The notes: a model not told the origin generated them from the letters alone. A DNA stretch of 64,000 bases from Antrihabitans stalactiti (GCF_012932915.1 NZ_VCQU01000015.1:1-64000); one strand, 5' to 3'; positions 1 through 9,132 are shown, numbered from the stretch's first letter. Made by a program: numbers and translations.

Positions 1-65
1 GCCGATCTGAGCATGGACTAATCCAAGCCCGGTCTCAGGTGCCATCACCTACCCATCCAACAACC

Positions 66-106
66 TGTCCCACATGTGGGTAGACATCAGATGTCCCACA
101 TGTGTC
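66..106. promoter_or_regulatory. Tandem palindromic motif near the left edge
   Basis: The block TGTCCCACATGTG occurs twice, at 66-78 and 92-104, 26 bases apart. The first copy extends into a perfect 12-bp palindrome, CCCACATGTGGG (69-80). Between them GACAT and ATGTC form another short inverted repeat around CAG. This looks like a double operator. It lies downstream of the FprB-type gene, so it would more naturally serve a gene beyond the left edge. The rest of 1-149 shows no gene. Confidence 0.4.
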
Positions 107-149
107 GAGACTGGACAGAGTCCATAGACTCCGAAAAGACTCACAGGGG

Positions 150-1787
150 TCAGGGTCGCGCTGCGGTTTCGAGATCGGTGCGGTCTACCAGTTTTACGCG
201 GCGCCGGCCGGCCATTCGGCCAGCGGCCTTCTCATGAGCGTCGATGCGGTCCCAGCCATCGCCGTCGATCGGGGTGCCGCCGCGTGCGACGACCAGTTCG
301 ACAATGTCGTCGCGGGAACGGATCGGGGATTCGAGTAGACCCGCCGCGTGGTCGGCGAGTATGCGACCCGCGGTCTCCTGCCCGCATAAGCGATTCATGC
401 CGATGCCGCCGCTGGGTCCTCGTTTGATCCAACCGGCGACGTAGACCCCGGGCTCATCGGTGACCGCGCCGCGATCGTTGGGAACGACGGCGCATTCGGC
501 ATCGAACGGGAGCGGTGGGATGGGTCTGCCGCGATAACCAATCGCACGAATGACGATTCCGGTCGTGACGGTGCTGCGCACTGGCGTGGCGACGACACCG
601 CCGGTGTGGGTGAATTCATTGCGTACACAGGTGATAGACGTGACCGCCGAACCTCCGGTGATCTCCGCAGGCGAGACCAAGTAGCGGAACGCAATTCGCC
701 GGCTGCCTGCCGTCGGTGTGCGGTCGGCGAAGTCTCGTGCGATGCGGATCTTAGCGGCGATCGTGCTGTCCAAGGTTCCTGCGGCGAGGGCGGCGGCGGT
801 GCTTGGGTCGAGCACCAACCCGTCCGGATCGATGATCACGTCCACACACGGGATCTGTCCCATGGCAACGAATTCGGCATTCGTGTAGGCGGCTTGGGCG
901 ACGCCACGACGGCCCAGCACAACGACCTCGGTGACGTTCGAGCGCTTCAGCGCATCGAGCGCATGGTCGGCAATGTCGGTGCGGGCGAGCCGGTCCGGAC
1001 CGCTAACGAGGATGCGGGCCACATCGAGTGCCACGTTGCCGTTTCCGACGATGACCGCAGTCGGCGTGGACAGGTCGAATTCGAGGCCGGCGTAGTCGGG
1101 ATGCCCGTTGTACCAGGCGACGAAATCGGTGGCTGCGATCGAACCGGGCACGTCTTCGCCCGGCACGTCGAGACGTCTGTCTGTGGATGCGCCCGACGCA
1201 TAGAGCACGGCGTGATAGCGCTCGCGCAGTTCGTCGTGCGTGACGTGCACGCCGACCTCGGTGTTGAGGAAGTACCGAAAGCCTGACCTGGCTGCCGTTG
1301 CGGCGAAGGCATTTTCGACTCGCTTGGTCGATTGGTGGTCGGGTGCGACACCGGCGCGGACCAGTCCGTATGGCGTTGGAAGGCGTTCGAACATGTCGAC
1401 ACGTACGCCGGGATTTCGTAGCAAATCGTCGGCTGCGTAGAACGCAGCAGGCCCGCCCCCGACAATCGCGACGTGAAGTTCGGTGGCCAGCGCCGGGTGC
1501 ATCGCTCTAACAGGCTTGCTCCGAACCGGGGTGTGGTCTGTGTAGTAGGCGGCGTTGAGCTGCAGGAAGATTCGGTTGTTTGCATCCAGTCGGTCGTCGG
1601 GCTGGATCGCTGAGACCGGGCACTCATCGACGCACGCCCCGCAGTCGATGCAGGTTGCCGGGTCGATATAGAGCATCTCCGCCGTCGCGAAGTCCGGTTC
1701 GTCCGGCGTTGGGTGAATGCAATTGACCGGGCAGACGCTGAGACAGCTGGCGTCGTTGCAGCACGACTGGGTGATGACATGTGCCAT
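150..1787 (-). CDS. fprB: Ferredoxin-fused ferredoxin--NADP reductase (FprB type)
   Basis: This flavoprotein transfers electrons between NADPH and ferredoxin. Residues 1-60 form a ferredoxin domain with cysteines at 9, 10, 15, 19 and 23 and a second cluster, CIDCGACVDECP, at 46-57. The remainder is an adrenodoxin-reductase-like FAD/NADP domain with an FAD fingerprint (GGGPAAFYAAD, near 110) and an NADP fingerprint (GNGNVALD, near 248). The 545-residue length suits mycobacterial FprB. GAAGGAG lies just upstream of the ATG. The gene starts 13 bases after the P450 stop and closes the catabolic operon, so it may feed electrons to that P450; this is inference from position. Confidence 0.9.
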   Translation of the reverse strand: MAHVITQSCCNDASCLSVCPVNCIHPTPDEPDFATAEMLYIDPATCIDCGACVDECPVSAIQPDDRLDANNRIFLQLNAAYYTDHTPVRSKPVRAMHPALATELHVAIVGGGPAAFYAADDLLRNPGVRVDMFERLPTPYGLVRAGVAPDHQSTKRVENAFAATAARSGFRYFLNTEVGVHVTHDELRERYHAVLYASGASTDRRLDVPGEDVPGSIAATDFVAWYNGHPDYAGLEFDLSTPTAVIVGNGNVALDVARILVSGPDRLARTDIADHALDALKRSNVTEVVVLGRRGVAQAAYTNAEFVAMGQIPCVDVIIDPDGLVLDPSTAAALAAGTLDSTIAAKIRIARDFADRTPTAGSRRIAFRYLVSPAEITGGSAVTSITCVRNEFTHTGGVVATPVRSTVTTGIVIRAIGYRGRPIPPLPFDAECAVVPNDRGAVTDEPGVYVAGWIKRGPSGGIGMNRLCGQETAGRILADHAAGLLESPIRSRDDIVELVVARGGTPIDGDGWDRIDAHEKAAGRMAGRRRVKLVDRTDLETAARP

Positions 1788-1800
1788 CGTGACTCCTTCG

Positions 1801-2967
1801 TCAGGTGAAGCGAGCTGTGAACGACGCGAAGCCCTGAAGGCAGTTGTTGGTCAACGGCTTTGGATCTGACACCGTGATGGTGTCGACGCGGGGGATCATT
1901 GCGTGTAGCAGGGTCTGCATTTCGAGCTTCGCCAGTTGCATTCCGACGCAGGTGTGGATGCCGTGGCCCCAGCCGAGATTACTGCCACGCCGGTACAGAG
2001 CGAAGCGTTCCGGCTGGTCGAAGTGGCGCTCGTCCATGTTGGCCGCCGCGTACAGCAATACGACCCGATCGCCTTTGCGCAGCGGGACACCGTGCAGAGT
2101 GGTGTCGTCCGCGACAGTCCGCGTGAATCCGCGGATAGGCGAGGCGATTCGGACCGCTTCGACGACGGCGGTGGGCACCAGCGACGGATCGTCCTTGAGC
2201 TGCTGCCAGACGTCGGGGTTGGTGCCCAAGCTCCAAAGCATTTGCGCGGTCGCGAGAATGGTGGTGTCGAGGCTCGGGGCGACGAAATCGACAACCATGT
2301 TCTTGGCTTCGAGCCAGCCGACGTCGCCGCGGTCGGCAGCATCGAATACTGACGCTGCCCAGCCTCCGGGGGTGACGCTGTTTCTGTTGAGCCGGAGCGT
2401 GTAGGCGAGCAAACCCAGCGAGCTGCGTGCGGTCGTAATCGTTCGCTGGTTCGCGGGTCCGAGTCCGTCGAACGTGGCGGCGGCCCAAGTCAGCATCTGA
2501 GTCGGCGGCACAGTCAGGCCGACCAGTTCGGCGACCGCCTGGACCGGAAGCCGCGACGAAAAGTCTGCGACGGCTTCGAACGACTCTAATTCCAGCAGCC
2601 GCTCGACAGTCGCTACGGCTTCGTGCTCGAAGGTCTCGACTGAAGGAGCGAGCGCGCGAGAGGTCAACGAATGCATAAGGATCCGGCGGCGAGTCAGATG
2701 TGTCTGGTCGTCGCTCGACAACGTTGTGTAGCGGCCGAGCATATTGGCGATCGGGTTGGCGGCGACGCCGCGGCCGCTGCGGAAGGTGGTGTCGTCGCGC
2801 AATGCCTCACGTACATCGTCGAACCGACCCATCGCCCACAGCCGCTGTTTCGGCAACCACACCAGCGGTCCGGCGTCGCGAATGGTCCGGTAGATCGGCT
2901 GCGGATCGCGAATGACGTTGCCGCTGTACAGGTCGAGGTCGACGACCGGCGCGCCGCGCGACTTCAT
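1801..2967 (-). CDS. Cytochrome P450
   Basis: A soluble bacterial class I P450 that would hydroxylate a small hydrophobic substrate. The haem-ligand loop GWGHGIHTCVG puts the thiolate Cys near residue 340. The I-helix oxygen-activation motif appears as APSLDTT, and a candidate K-helix ExxR is EAVR. At 388 residues it is slightly short for the family but complete. Its ATG overlaps the CoA-ligase stop by four bases (ATGA), so the two are translationally coupled. The gene after it encodes a ferredoxin-reductase fusion, a plausible redox partner. Substrate and CYP family cannot be read from the sequence. Confidence 0.92.
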   Translation of the reverse strand: MKSRGAPVVDLDLYSGNVIRDPQPIYRTIRDAGPLVWLPKQRLWAMGRFDDVREALRDDTTFRSGRGVAANPIANMLGRYTTLSSDDQTHLTRRRILMHSLTSRALAPSVETFEHEAVATVERLLELESFEAVADFSSRLPVQAVAELVGLTVPPTQMLTWAAATFDGLGPANQRTITTARSSLGLLAYTLRLNRNSVTPGGWAASVFDAADRGDVGWLEAKNMVVDFVAPSLDTTILATAQMLWSLGTNPDVWQQLKDDPSLVPTAVVEAVRIASPIRGFTRTVADDTTLHGVPLRKGDRVVLLYAAANMDERHFDQPERFALYRRGSNLGWGHGIHTCVGMQLAKLEMQTLLHAMIPRVDTITVSDPKPLTNNCLQGFASFTARFT

Positions 2968-4721
2968 CGCCGCGATCCCTTTGCGGTGTAGATGGATTCG
3001 ATGAGGTCGGCGTGATTGCGGGCGACGACTGCGCGTTTGATTTTGAGACTGGGCGTGAGCTCACCGGATTCGATGCTCAGTTCGCGCGGCAGGATGCGGA
3101 ACTGCTTGATCGTTTCCCAGCGGTTGAGGCGAGTGTTGACCTGATCGATCGCGCGCTGGACCACATCGGTGACGGGATGGCCCGCTGCCGCGTCCGGGTC
3201 GAGGGTGAGCAGCACGCTCGCGAAGTTACGGCCGTCGGCGATGACGATCGCATGAGAGACGAGTGGGCATGCCGCTTTGATGGCCGACTCGATCGCCGTG
3301 GGGGCAATGTATTTGCCGCCACTGGTTTTGACGAGGTCCTTCTTGCGATCGGTGATGTTCAGGAAGCCATCGCTGTCCAGGGTGCCGATGTCGCCCGTCG
3401 CGAACCAGCCGCCGGCGTCGATCACCTCGGCGGTCTGCGTGGGGAGACCGTGGTACCCGCGCATGATCCCCGGCCCACGGAGCAGGATCTCGCCGTCGTC
3501 GGCGATCTTGACCTCCGTGCCGGGGAAGGCGCGGCCGACGGTGCCGATTCTGATGTCGTCGGGTCGGTTGACGAAGGATGCGCCTGTGGTTTCGGTCAGG
3601 CCGTAGCCCTCCAGGATCGGCAGTCCAGCGGCGGCAAACCATTCCGCGATCTGCGGGGACAGTGCGGCGCTCCCGGAGACGAGGTATTCGATATTGCCGC
3701 CGAGGCGGGCGCGGATTCGTGCGAAGACGAGGCGATCGGCAACTGCGAGTTGTGCTGTGCGCCAACGTGATATCGGCTGTCCCGCGGAGCGGCTGCGGAC
3801 CGCGTCGACGCCGATGTCGAACGCCCACCCGAACAGCGCTCTCTGCGCGCCGCCACCCGATTCAGCCGTGGTGACGACACGGCTGTAGATCTTTTCGAAG
3901 ATGCGTGGAGCGGCGGCCATGAAGCTGGGTTGGGTGATCGCGAGGTTGTCGACGATGCGGTCGATGCGTCCGTCGATGGCGGTGACAAAACCGATTTCGT
4001 ACTGCGCGGCGAGGAGCAGTTTGCCGAACACGTGCGAGAGCGGCAGCCAGAGAAACTGCAGGTGGTCGGGGCGGATCACGCCTTCGGAGGCGATCGCGGC
4101 ACCGAGGTAGAGCCAGTTGCCATGGGTGAGTTCCACGCCTTTGGGTCGCCCCGTCGTTCCAGAGGTGTAGACGATGGTGGCCAGGTGGTCCGTCGTCAGC
4201 GCGGCGAGCGCAACCTCGACGGCGGCGGGATTCGCACTCGTATGCGATCGGCCGATGTCGGTGAGTTGCTCGAGCGTCAGCACACCGTCGTCACCGCGTT
4301 CGCCGTCGAACATCACGACATATCGCACGCTGCCGACGAAACCGTCCGCGGTGCGCAGTTTGTCGAGTTGGTCCTCGTTTTCGGCGAAGACGACGGTGGC
4401 GCCGCAATCGGTGAGGATGTAGGCGACATAGTCGGCGTTGGTGCTGGGGTAGACAGTGGTGGTGGCGCCACCGGCCAGGGCGATCGCGAGATCGGCAAGC
4501 ACCCATTCCAGGCGCGTGGAGCTGGCGATTGCGACGCGACTTTCTGCGGTGATCCCGAGCGCAATCAAGCCTGCGGCGAGTTCGCGGGAGCGCGACGCGG
4601 TATCGGACCAGGTCAGCGATTGCCAGCCACCGTCGACCGTCGGGGCGCGAAAGGCTTCGGCTGAAGCGGACTGCTCGCACTGGGCAAGGAAGCGGGCTCC
4701 GACAGAAGAGTAGGCGGTCAT
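2964..4721 (-). CDS. Long-chain acyl-CoA ligase (FadD15-like AMP-binding protein)
   Basis: An adenylate-forming enzyme that activates a carboxylic acid to its CoA thioester. The P-loop motif YTSGTTGRPKG, the motif LEGYGLTETTG and the C-terminal hinge DRKKDLVKTSGGK are all present, so it should be active. The chosen ATG at 4721 overlaps the stop of the flavin hydroxylase as ATGA. An open frame runs 45 codons further upstream but lies inside the neighbour and looks non-native. The protein has 585 residues, normal for FadD15-like ligases. In this operon it probably activates a ring-cleavage product or the side chain of the aromatic substrate. Confidence 0.9.
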   Translation of the reverse strand: MTAYSSVGARFLAQCEQSASAEAFRAPTVDGGWQSLTWSDTASRSRELAAGLIALGITAESRVAIASSTRLEWVLADLAIALAGGATTTVYPSTNADYVAYILTDCGATVVFAENEDQLDKLRTADGFVGSVRYVVMFDGERGDDGVLTLEQLTDIGRSHTSANPAAVEVALAALTTDHLATIVYTSGTTGRPKGVELTHGNWLYLGAAIASEGVIRPDHLQFLWLPLSHVFGKLLLAAQYEIGFVTAIDGRIDRIVDNLAITQPSFMAAAPRIFEKIYSRVVTTAESGGGAQRALFGWAFDIGVDAVRSRSAGQPISRWRTAQLAVADRLVFARIRARLGGNIEYLVSGSAALSPQIAEWFAAAGLPILEGYGLTETTGASFVNRPDDIRIGTVGRAFPGTEVKIADDGEILLRGPGIMRGYHGLPTQTAEVIDAGGWFATGDIGTLDSDGFLNITDRKKDLVKTSGGKYIAPTAIESAIKAACPLVSHAIVIADGRNFASVLLTLDPDAAAGHPVTDVVQRAIDQVNTRLNRWETIKQFRILPRELSIESGELTPSLKIKRAVVARNHADLIESIYTAKGSRR

Positions 4722-6250
4722 CGGGTCGTCTTTCGCTGCGGGTGAGTAAGTGTCAGGTGGGGGAGCAGTGCGACCGCGGTGAGGTCGCGTCCGGCGTGCA
4801 TGACTGTGCGGTCCGGTCGCACGATCGCGACCGTGGCGCGCCGACCGTGCAGCCAACGACCGAGTTCGGAATCGGCGGGGGTGGTGATGACCACCGCTCC
4901 GCGCGCTTCGATGGTGCGGACCTGGGAAGCGCTCGGCGTATTCGTCGTGACGACTGTGAACCCGCCGCCGACGATGTCGTCGAACCGCTCACCGTCGAGC
5001 ACGGGGTTCGGGCACAGTGTCCCGGTCAACTGGCGTGGTCGCAGCGATTTCAGGACGAGTTCGCTGCGGGACAACGGGGGAGTTGCACCATGCGAGATGG
5101 TGGCGCGAAGACCCGGAATATGGTGCAGGCGTGGGGCGATGGTACGACGCAACACATCGCCGAACCTGCCGCCTTCGGTCATGGCTTTCCCCATGCCGAG
5201 AGCCAGCAGAATCATGGTGCGGGCGTGGGGTCTGCGCTCCTGTTCGTAGGTGTCGAGGATCGACTCCGGCAGCGCGCCGTCGATGACGCCTGCGAGTTTC
5301 CAGGCGAGGTTCATCGCGTCGCGCAGCCCGGCGCCCATGCCCTGCCCGATGAACGGCGGCGTGAGGTGCGCTGCGTCGCCGAGTAGAAAGACATTGCCGA
5401 CCCGCCATCGGTCTGCGAGCTTGGCGCGGAAGGTGTATTCGGCGACGCGGACCAGCTCGAGCTGTGCGGCGTCGGTATTGCCGATCCACGGTTCGAGGAG
5501 TGGCTGCACTGCGCTCAGGTCGTTGAAATCGGCAGCTGATTCGCCTGGTAGCAACCGGAATTCCCAGCGGTAGCGGGTCGGACCGATGCGCATGTAGGTG
5601 GCGGCGCGCACCGGATCGCATACCTGGTGCACCCCGTCCCACTGGGCCAGGTCGGCCGCGGTGGCGACATCGATGACGAGCCAACGCTGCTCGAGCTTCA
5701 GGTCCTTCATGGTGGAGCCGATCGCGGCGCGGACCATGCTGTTGGCCCCGTCGCAGCCGAGCAAGTAGCGCGCTGTGACGGTGTGCTGCTCGCCGGTTGG
5801 CCGGTCGGTGTAGGAGATCAGCACCGTGTCGTCGTCCTGGTGAATCTCGGTGACCTCGGAGTTGGGGCGCAACGTGACCGTCGGATAGTGGGAAAGGTTC
5901 TCCCGCAGTACAGCTTCCAGGTCAGGTTGGTCGAACATGTTGGCTTTCGGATAGCCGTGTATGCCGTCGGTCGTCTCCCGGCGAAATTCGGCGAGGACCC
6001 GCATGGTGTTGTCGCGCAGCTGAAGTCCCAGTGACGGGCGCGATATTGCAGCGAACTCGTCCGCTACTCCGAGGTGCCCGAGGATGCGATAGATCTCGTC
6101 GTCGAGATGGACGGCGCGCGGTTGCGGGTAGACGCCGGACCAGCGGTCCAGGACCAGGCACTCGATTGCGTACTGACCGAGCAGGGTCGCGGCGGTCACT
6201 CCGGCCGGTCCAGCGCCGACGATGACGACGGGAAAAGTGTTGGTGGTCAT
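4718..6250 (-). CDS. FAD-dependent aromatic hydroxylase (MhpA-like)
   Basis: A single-component flavoprotein hydroxylase of the PHBH fold, 510 residues. The N-terminal dinucleotide motif is GAGPAG, the central DG motif is GCDGANS, and the FAD-ribityl motif is GDAAHLTPPFIGQG. A C-terminal thioredoxin-like extension from about residue 410 is typical of the MhpA and phenol-hydroxylase subgroup. It most likely hydroxylates a phenol to a catechol, making the substrate for the extradiol dioxygenase in the same operon. Its ATG overlaps the preceding acyltransferase-like gene by four bases. The exact phenol is unknown. Confidence 0.88.
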   Translation of the reverse strand: MTTNTFPVVIVGAGPAGVTAATLLGQYAIECLVLDRWSGVYPQPRAVHLDDEIYRILGHLGVADEFAAISRPSLGLQLRDNTMRVLAEFRRETTDGIHGYPKANMFDQPDLEAVLRENLSHYPTVTLRPNSEVTEIHQDDDTVLISYTDRPTGEQHTVTARYLLGCDGANSMVRAAIGSTMKDLKLEQRWLVIDVATAADLAQWDGVHQVCDPVRAATYMRIGPTRYRWEFRLLPGESAADFNDLSAVQPLLEPWIGNTDAAQLELVRVAEYTFRAKLADRWRVGNVFLLGDAAHLTPPFIGQGMGAGLRDAMNLAWKLAGVIDGALPESILDTYEQERRPHARTMILLALGMGKAMTEGGRFGDVLRRTIAPRLHHIPGLRATISHGATPPLSRSELVLKSLRPRQLTGTLCPNPVLDGERFDDIVGGGFTVVTTNTPSASQVRTIEARGAVVITTPADSELGRWLHGRRATVAIVRPDRTVMHAGRDLTAVALLPHLTLTHPQRKTTR

Positions 6251-6993
6251 ACTCTCTCACTGACCATCTGGTCGAGCCTCGACTGCATCGCACCGGCAAC
6301 GCGGTCGGCGAAAGACGCTGCGCTTTCGCCGGACTCGGGCGTCATGGCCGGAAGGATCGCGGTGTCGAGTTTGGTGGGCAATGGGACGTAGGGGAGCATG
6401 CCAGCGACGCCGATGGACAGACCCCAGGGAATCGAGATGCTGATCGGAAGTGTCTTGACTCGCAGTAACTTCGGCAGTCGCAGCGCAGTAGCAAGCCCGC
6501 GGCCGTCGTGCAGGGCGAACAACGATTCTCCGGCGCCGGCCGTCACGATGGGAACGATCGGCACACCGTGTTCGATGGCGATCCGGGCGAAACCGGTTCG
6601 CCCGTCGAAACATATCGTGTTTCGTTCGCGCCAAGACTTTCCGGCGTCCACATCGCCACCCGGGAAGACGAGGATGTTGCGGTCGGCGGCGAATGCGTCG
6701 CCTACCGCGTGAGCGCTGGCCTTGGTGCCGCCGAATGCTTCGACGATTCTGCCGACCCCCATCGTCCAGGCGAGTTGGTGGACGAGCGCTGTTGTCGGGC
6801 GCGTCACCCCGGCGACGTCGAGCGAAACGAATGCGGCGGCGACGTTGAGGTCCACAAGTCCGCCGAACCCGTGGTTCGACACGAACAAAACCTTTGTGTC
6901 CGAAACGGTTTCGTCGACGACGACGCTGTGGCGGTGATAGCGCCGCAAGTAGCTGCCAACCGCCGCGCGGGTGAGCGCAACGACGTCGGTCAT
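6247..6993 (-). CDS. PlsC/LPLAT-like acyltransferase
   Basis: A 248-residue protein resembling lysophospholipid acyltransferases. Visible blocks are FVSNHGFGGLVDLN (acyltransferase motif I region), FPGGDVDAG (motif III-like) and GVPIVPIVTAGAGES. The spacing between His and Asp in motif I is six residues, not the usual four, so activity cannot be assumed. The ATG at 6993 overlaps the FAH-family stop as ATGA; a longer frame upstream lies inside that neighbour. Its role in an aromatic operon is unclear: it could acylate a pathway intermediate or a lipid. Confidence 0.7.
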   Translation of the reverse strand: MTDVVALTRAAVGSYLRRYHRHSVVVDETVSDTKVLFVSNHGFGGLVDLNVAAAFVSLDVAGVTRPTTALVHQLAWTMGVGRIVEAFGGTKASAHAVGDAFAADRNILVFPGGDVDAGKSWRERNTICFDGRTGFARIAIEHGVPIVPIVTAGAGESLFALHDGRGLATALRLPKLLRVKTLPISISIPWGLSIGVAGMLPYVPLPTKLDTAILPAMTPESGESAASFADRVAGAMQSRLDQMVSERV

Positions 6994-7925
6994 CGGGCGT
7001 ACCGAACGACCGTGCGCTGGGTGCCGAGATCGATAGCGCCGTCGTCGGTAGCAACGGACAGTTCGACAACATCGCCGTCGTGCAGGTACTTCGGATTGTT
7101 GGCCTGGCGCTTGAAGAAGAGCTTCCACTTGGTCGCAGGCGGGAGCAGTGAGCCGATGATTTCCACGGGCTTCGCCGGTGCGCTGAGCGCGGTTCCGACC
7201 GGAGTTCCCGTCAGCAGTAGGTCGCCGGCGTCCAACCGCTGGAATCCGGTGAGAGCGGAAAGTGCCTCGGTGGGACGGTAGATCATGTCGGTGCCGACCA
7301 GCATGTCCTGGCGCAGCTCACCGTTGACGCGCAACTGTAGGCGGAGATCGGTGAATCGCTTCAGCTCGTCGCCATCGAGCAGCACGAGTGCCGGGCCGAC
7401 CGGGGTGAAGGTCGGGTACGACTTCGCCTCGTAGAATTGGGTTTTCGGAAGCTGCAGATCGCGTGCAGAGACGTCGTTGGTGACGACGAGCCCGGCGACG
7501 TAGTCGGCGATGTTGGCGTCGGTAATCTTCGTGCCGACGGGAACCGCGCGCCCGAAGACGAGCCCGATCTCGACCTCGTAGTCGAGGAACTGAACGTGGC
7601 CGGGCTTGACGATGTCGTCGAACGGGCCGCTGATCGAGCCCGATGTCTTGCGAAAGAACGTCAACGGGATGGACTCGGGGTCCATTCCCGAATCCTTCAC
7701 GTGGGAGCGAAAATTCGTCATCTGCGCGACGACACGGCATGGAGCGGAGACAGGGGAGACGAGGTCCAAGCTTTCGATCGGGACGGTCCCTGCACCGGCG
7801 CGGTCGATTGCGGGGCGGTCGGCGAGTAGTTGAGCGGTAGTTGTTGCAGCCGTGTCGATTTTGGCAGCGCCGGTCGGGGTGGCGACCCACCAGGCGTCGG
7901 TGGTACGGAGGATGGAGATGGACAT
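6990..7925 (-). CDS. Fumarylacetoacetate hydrolase (FAH) family protein
   Basis: A metal-dependent hydrolase, hydratase or isomerase acting on meta-cleavage products, 311 residues. The metal-binding acidic residues are visible in FLDYEVEIGLVFGR (ExE) and TNDVSARDLQ (Asp), and the typical C-terminal motif LLTGTPVGTA is present. Family members cleave C-C bonds in acylpyruvates or hydrate 2-oxopent-4-enoates. It lies just after the extradiol dioxygenase, so it most likely processes the ring-opened product. It is separated from the dioxygenase by 24 bases and overlaps the acyltransferase-like gene by four. Confidence 0.88.
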   Translation of the reverse strand: MSISILRTTDAWWVATPTGAAKIDTAATTTAQLLADRPAIDRAGAGTVPIESLDLVSPVSAPCRVVAQMTNFRSHVKDSGMDPESIPLTFFRKTSGSISGPFDDIVKPGHVQFLDYEVEIGLVFGRAVPVGTKITDANIADYVAGLVVTNDVSARDLQLPKTQFYEAKSYPTFTPVGPALVLLDGDELKRFTDLRLQLRVNGELRQDMLVGTDMIYRPTEALSALTGFQRLDAGDLLLTGTPVGTALSAPAKPVEIIGSLLPPATKWKLFFKRQANNPKYLHDGDVVELSVATDDGAIDLGTQRTVVRYAR

Positions 7926-7949
7926 GCAAGTGACCTTTCGAGAGGAGAG

Positions 7950-9068
7950 TTAGGAAGTAGCGACTTTCAGCAGACCGCGCAGCCTCGCGAGGTCGAATTC
8001 GTTGTCGTCACGGAGAGCGGAGACCACTGAAACGGCCTCGTGTCGAGCGGATCTCGGGTTCGTGCCGAGGAAGTCCTTGGTGACCGGCGGTCCCCATTGG
8101 GCAAGCCCAGAGGCGGTCATCTGGGCCCACCCTGGTTCGAGCGTGTTGTCGAACATGTCGCCGTCGCTGAAGTGTTCGACCAGGAAGCCGTCCGGATCAC
8201 GCCAGTAATCGAAAATCTGGCTGCCCTGAATATGGCGACCGATTCCCCAAGAACGTTGGTAGCCCCGCTCGCGTAGATACTCGCCGCCAGCGGCCATGGC
8301 GTCGAGGTCGGCGACCTGAAAAGCGGAGTGCACATACCGATTCGACGGACCGAGCGTGAGGGCAAGGGTGTGGTGGTCGGTGGGCGTGGTGCCCCGATCG
8401 CAACGGATGAAGCTCATCACCGGGCCGCGTTCGCGCTGGCCGGCGTAGTAGAGGAAGTCGCTGACGATCAGACCGAGGTGCTCGAGGTACCAGTCCAGCG
8501 TTTCGCGGTATTTCGTCGATTGCAGCACGACGTGCCCGAGCCGCTGCACCAATGCCGGCTCGCGTGATGGTCGCTGGGTGGCGTTCACCCGGTTCAGGTC
8601 GTGTCCGAAGTTGAAGGTGTGCGGGCGCTGTGAGGGCAACGTTGCGAGTTGATGTTGGTCGGCGACGACGCGCACGGTAGCGCCGCTGGGATCGGTGAGG
8701 TCGACCGAGACGCCGCCGAGTGGGTCCGGGAGCGCGCGTACGGTCCGGCCGGTCGCCTCGGCGAGCCGCAGCACGTCCGCTGTCTCGGCAGCCTGAAACG
8801 CTGCGCCCACGTACCGCGTTCGTTCACCTTTCCGGACCACCACGCATGGCGCGCCGACATCGGTGCCACGCAGGTGCAGTTCGTCGGGAGTGCGCAGTGT
8901 TGGCGTGAATCCGAAAGCACGACCGAAGATTTCGGCACGATTGAGGTTGGGCTTCTCGAACTCCAGCCACGCGATGTCATGCACCTTCACGATCGGGTTG
9001 CGCGCCCGTCCGAGGTGTTCGCCGGCCAATGCACCCAGTTCGCTGTGCAGGTTGTGATGGTCTGACAT
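7950..9068 (-). CDS. Extradiol ring-cleavage dioxygenase (VOC family)
   Basis: A type I extradiol dioxygenase that would open a catechol ring by meta-cleavage with Fe(II). Two VOC modules are visible. The C-terminal one carries the likely metal ligands: His in GHVVLQST, His in the HHTLAL to YVHSAF stretch, and Glu in DGFLVEHFSDGD. The start at 9068 is chosen because AAGGAGCGG precedes it; an upstream ATG in frame lacks a binding site and would cover an operator. The 372-residue form is a little longer than BphC-type enzymes. It is the first gene of the leftward operon. Confidence 0.88.
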   Translation of the reverse strand: MSDHHNLHSELGALAGEHLGRARNPIVKVHDIAWLEFEKPNLNRAEIFGRAFGFTPTLRTPDELHLRGTDVGAPCVVVRKGERTRYVGAAFQAAETADVLRLAEATGRTVRALPDPLGGVSVDLTDPSGATVRVVADQHQLATLPSQRPHTFNFGHDLNRVNATQRPSREPALVQRLGHVVLQSTKYRETLDWYLEHLGLIVSDFLYYAGQRERGPVMSFIRCDRGTTPTDHHTLALTLGPSNRYVHSAFQVADLDAMAAGGEYLRERGYQRSWGIGRHIQGSQIFDYWRDPDGFLVEHFSDGDMFDNTLEPGWAQMTASGLAQWGPPVTKDFLGTNPRSARHEAVSVVSALRDDNEFDLARLRGLLKVATS

Positions 9069-9088
9069 GAACCGCTCCTTGTGTTTGT

Positions 9089-9102
9089 TGACGATATCGT
9101 CA
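9089..9102. promoter_or_regulatory. TetR operator, copy 1
   Basis: A perfect 14-bp palindrome, TGACGATATCGTCA, about 20 bases upstream of the dioxygenase start. An identical copy lies 44 bases away, roughly four helical turns. The position between divergent tetR and operon promoters makes it the obvious binding site of the adjacent TetR protein. Confidence 0.8.
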
Positions 9103-9132
9103 CATGCGACGGATGCGTCAGTCAAGAGTTTC

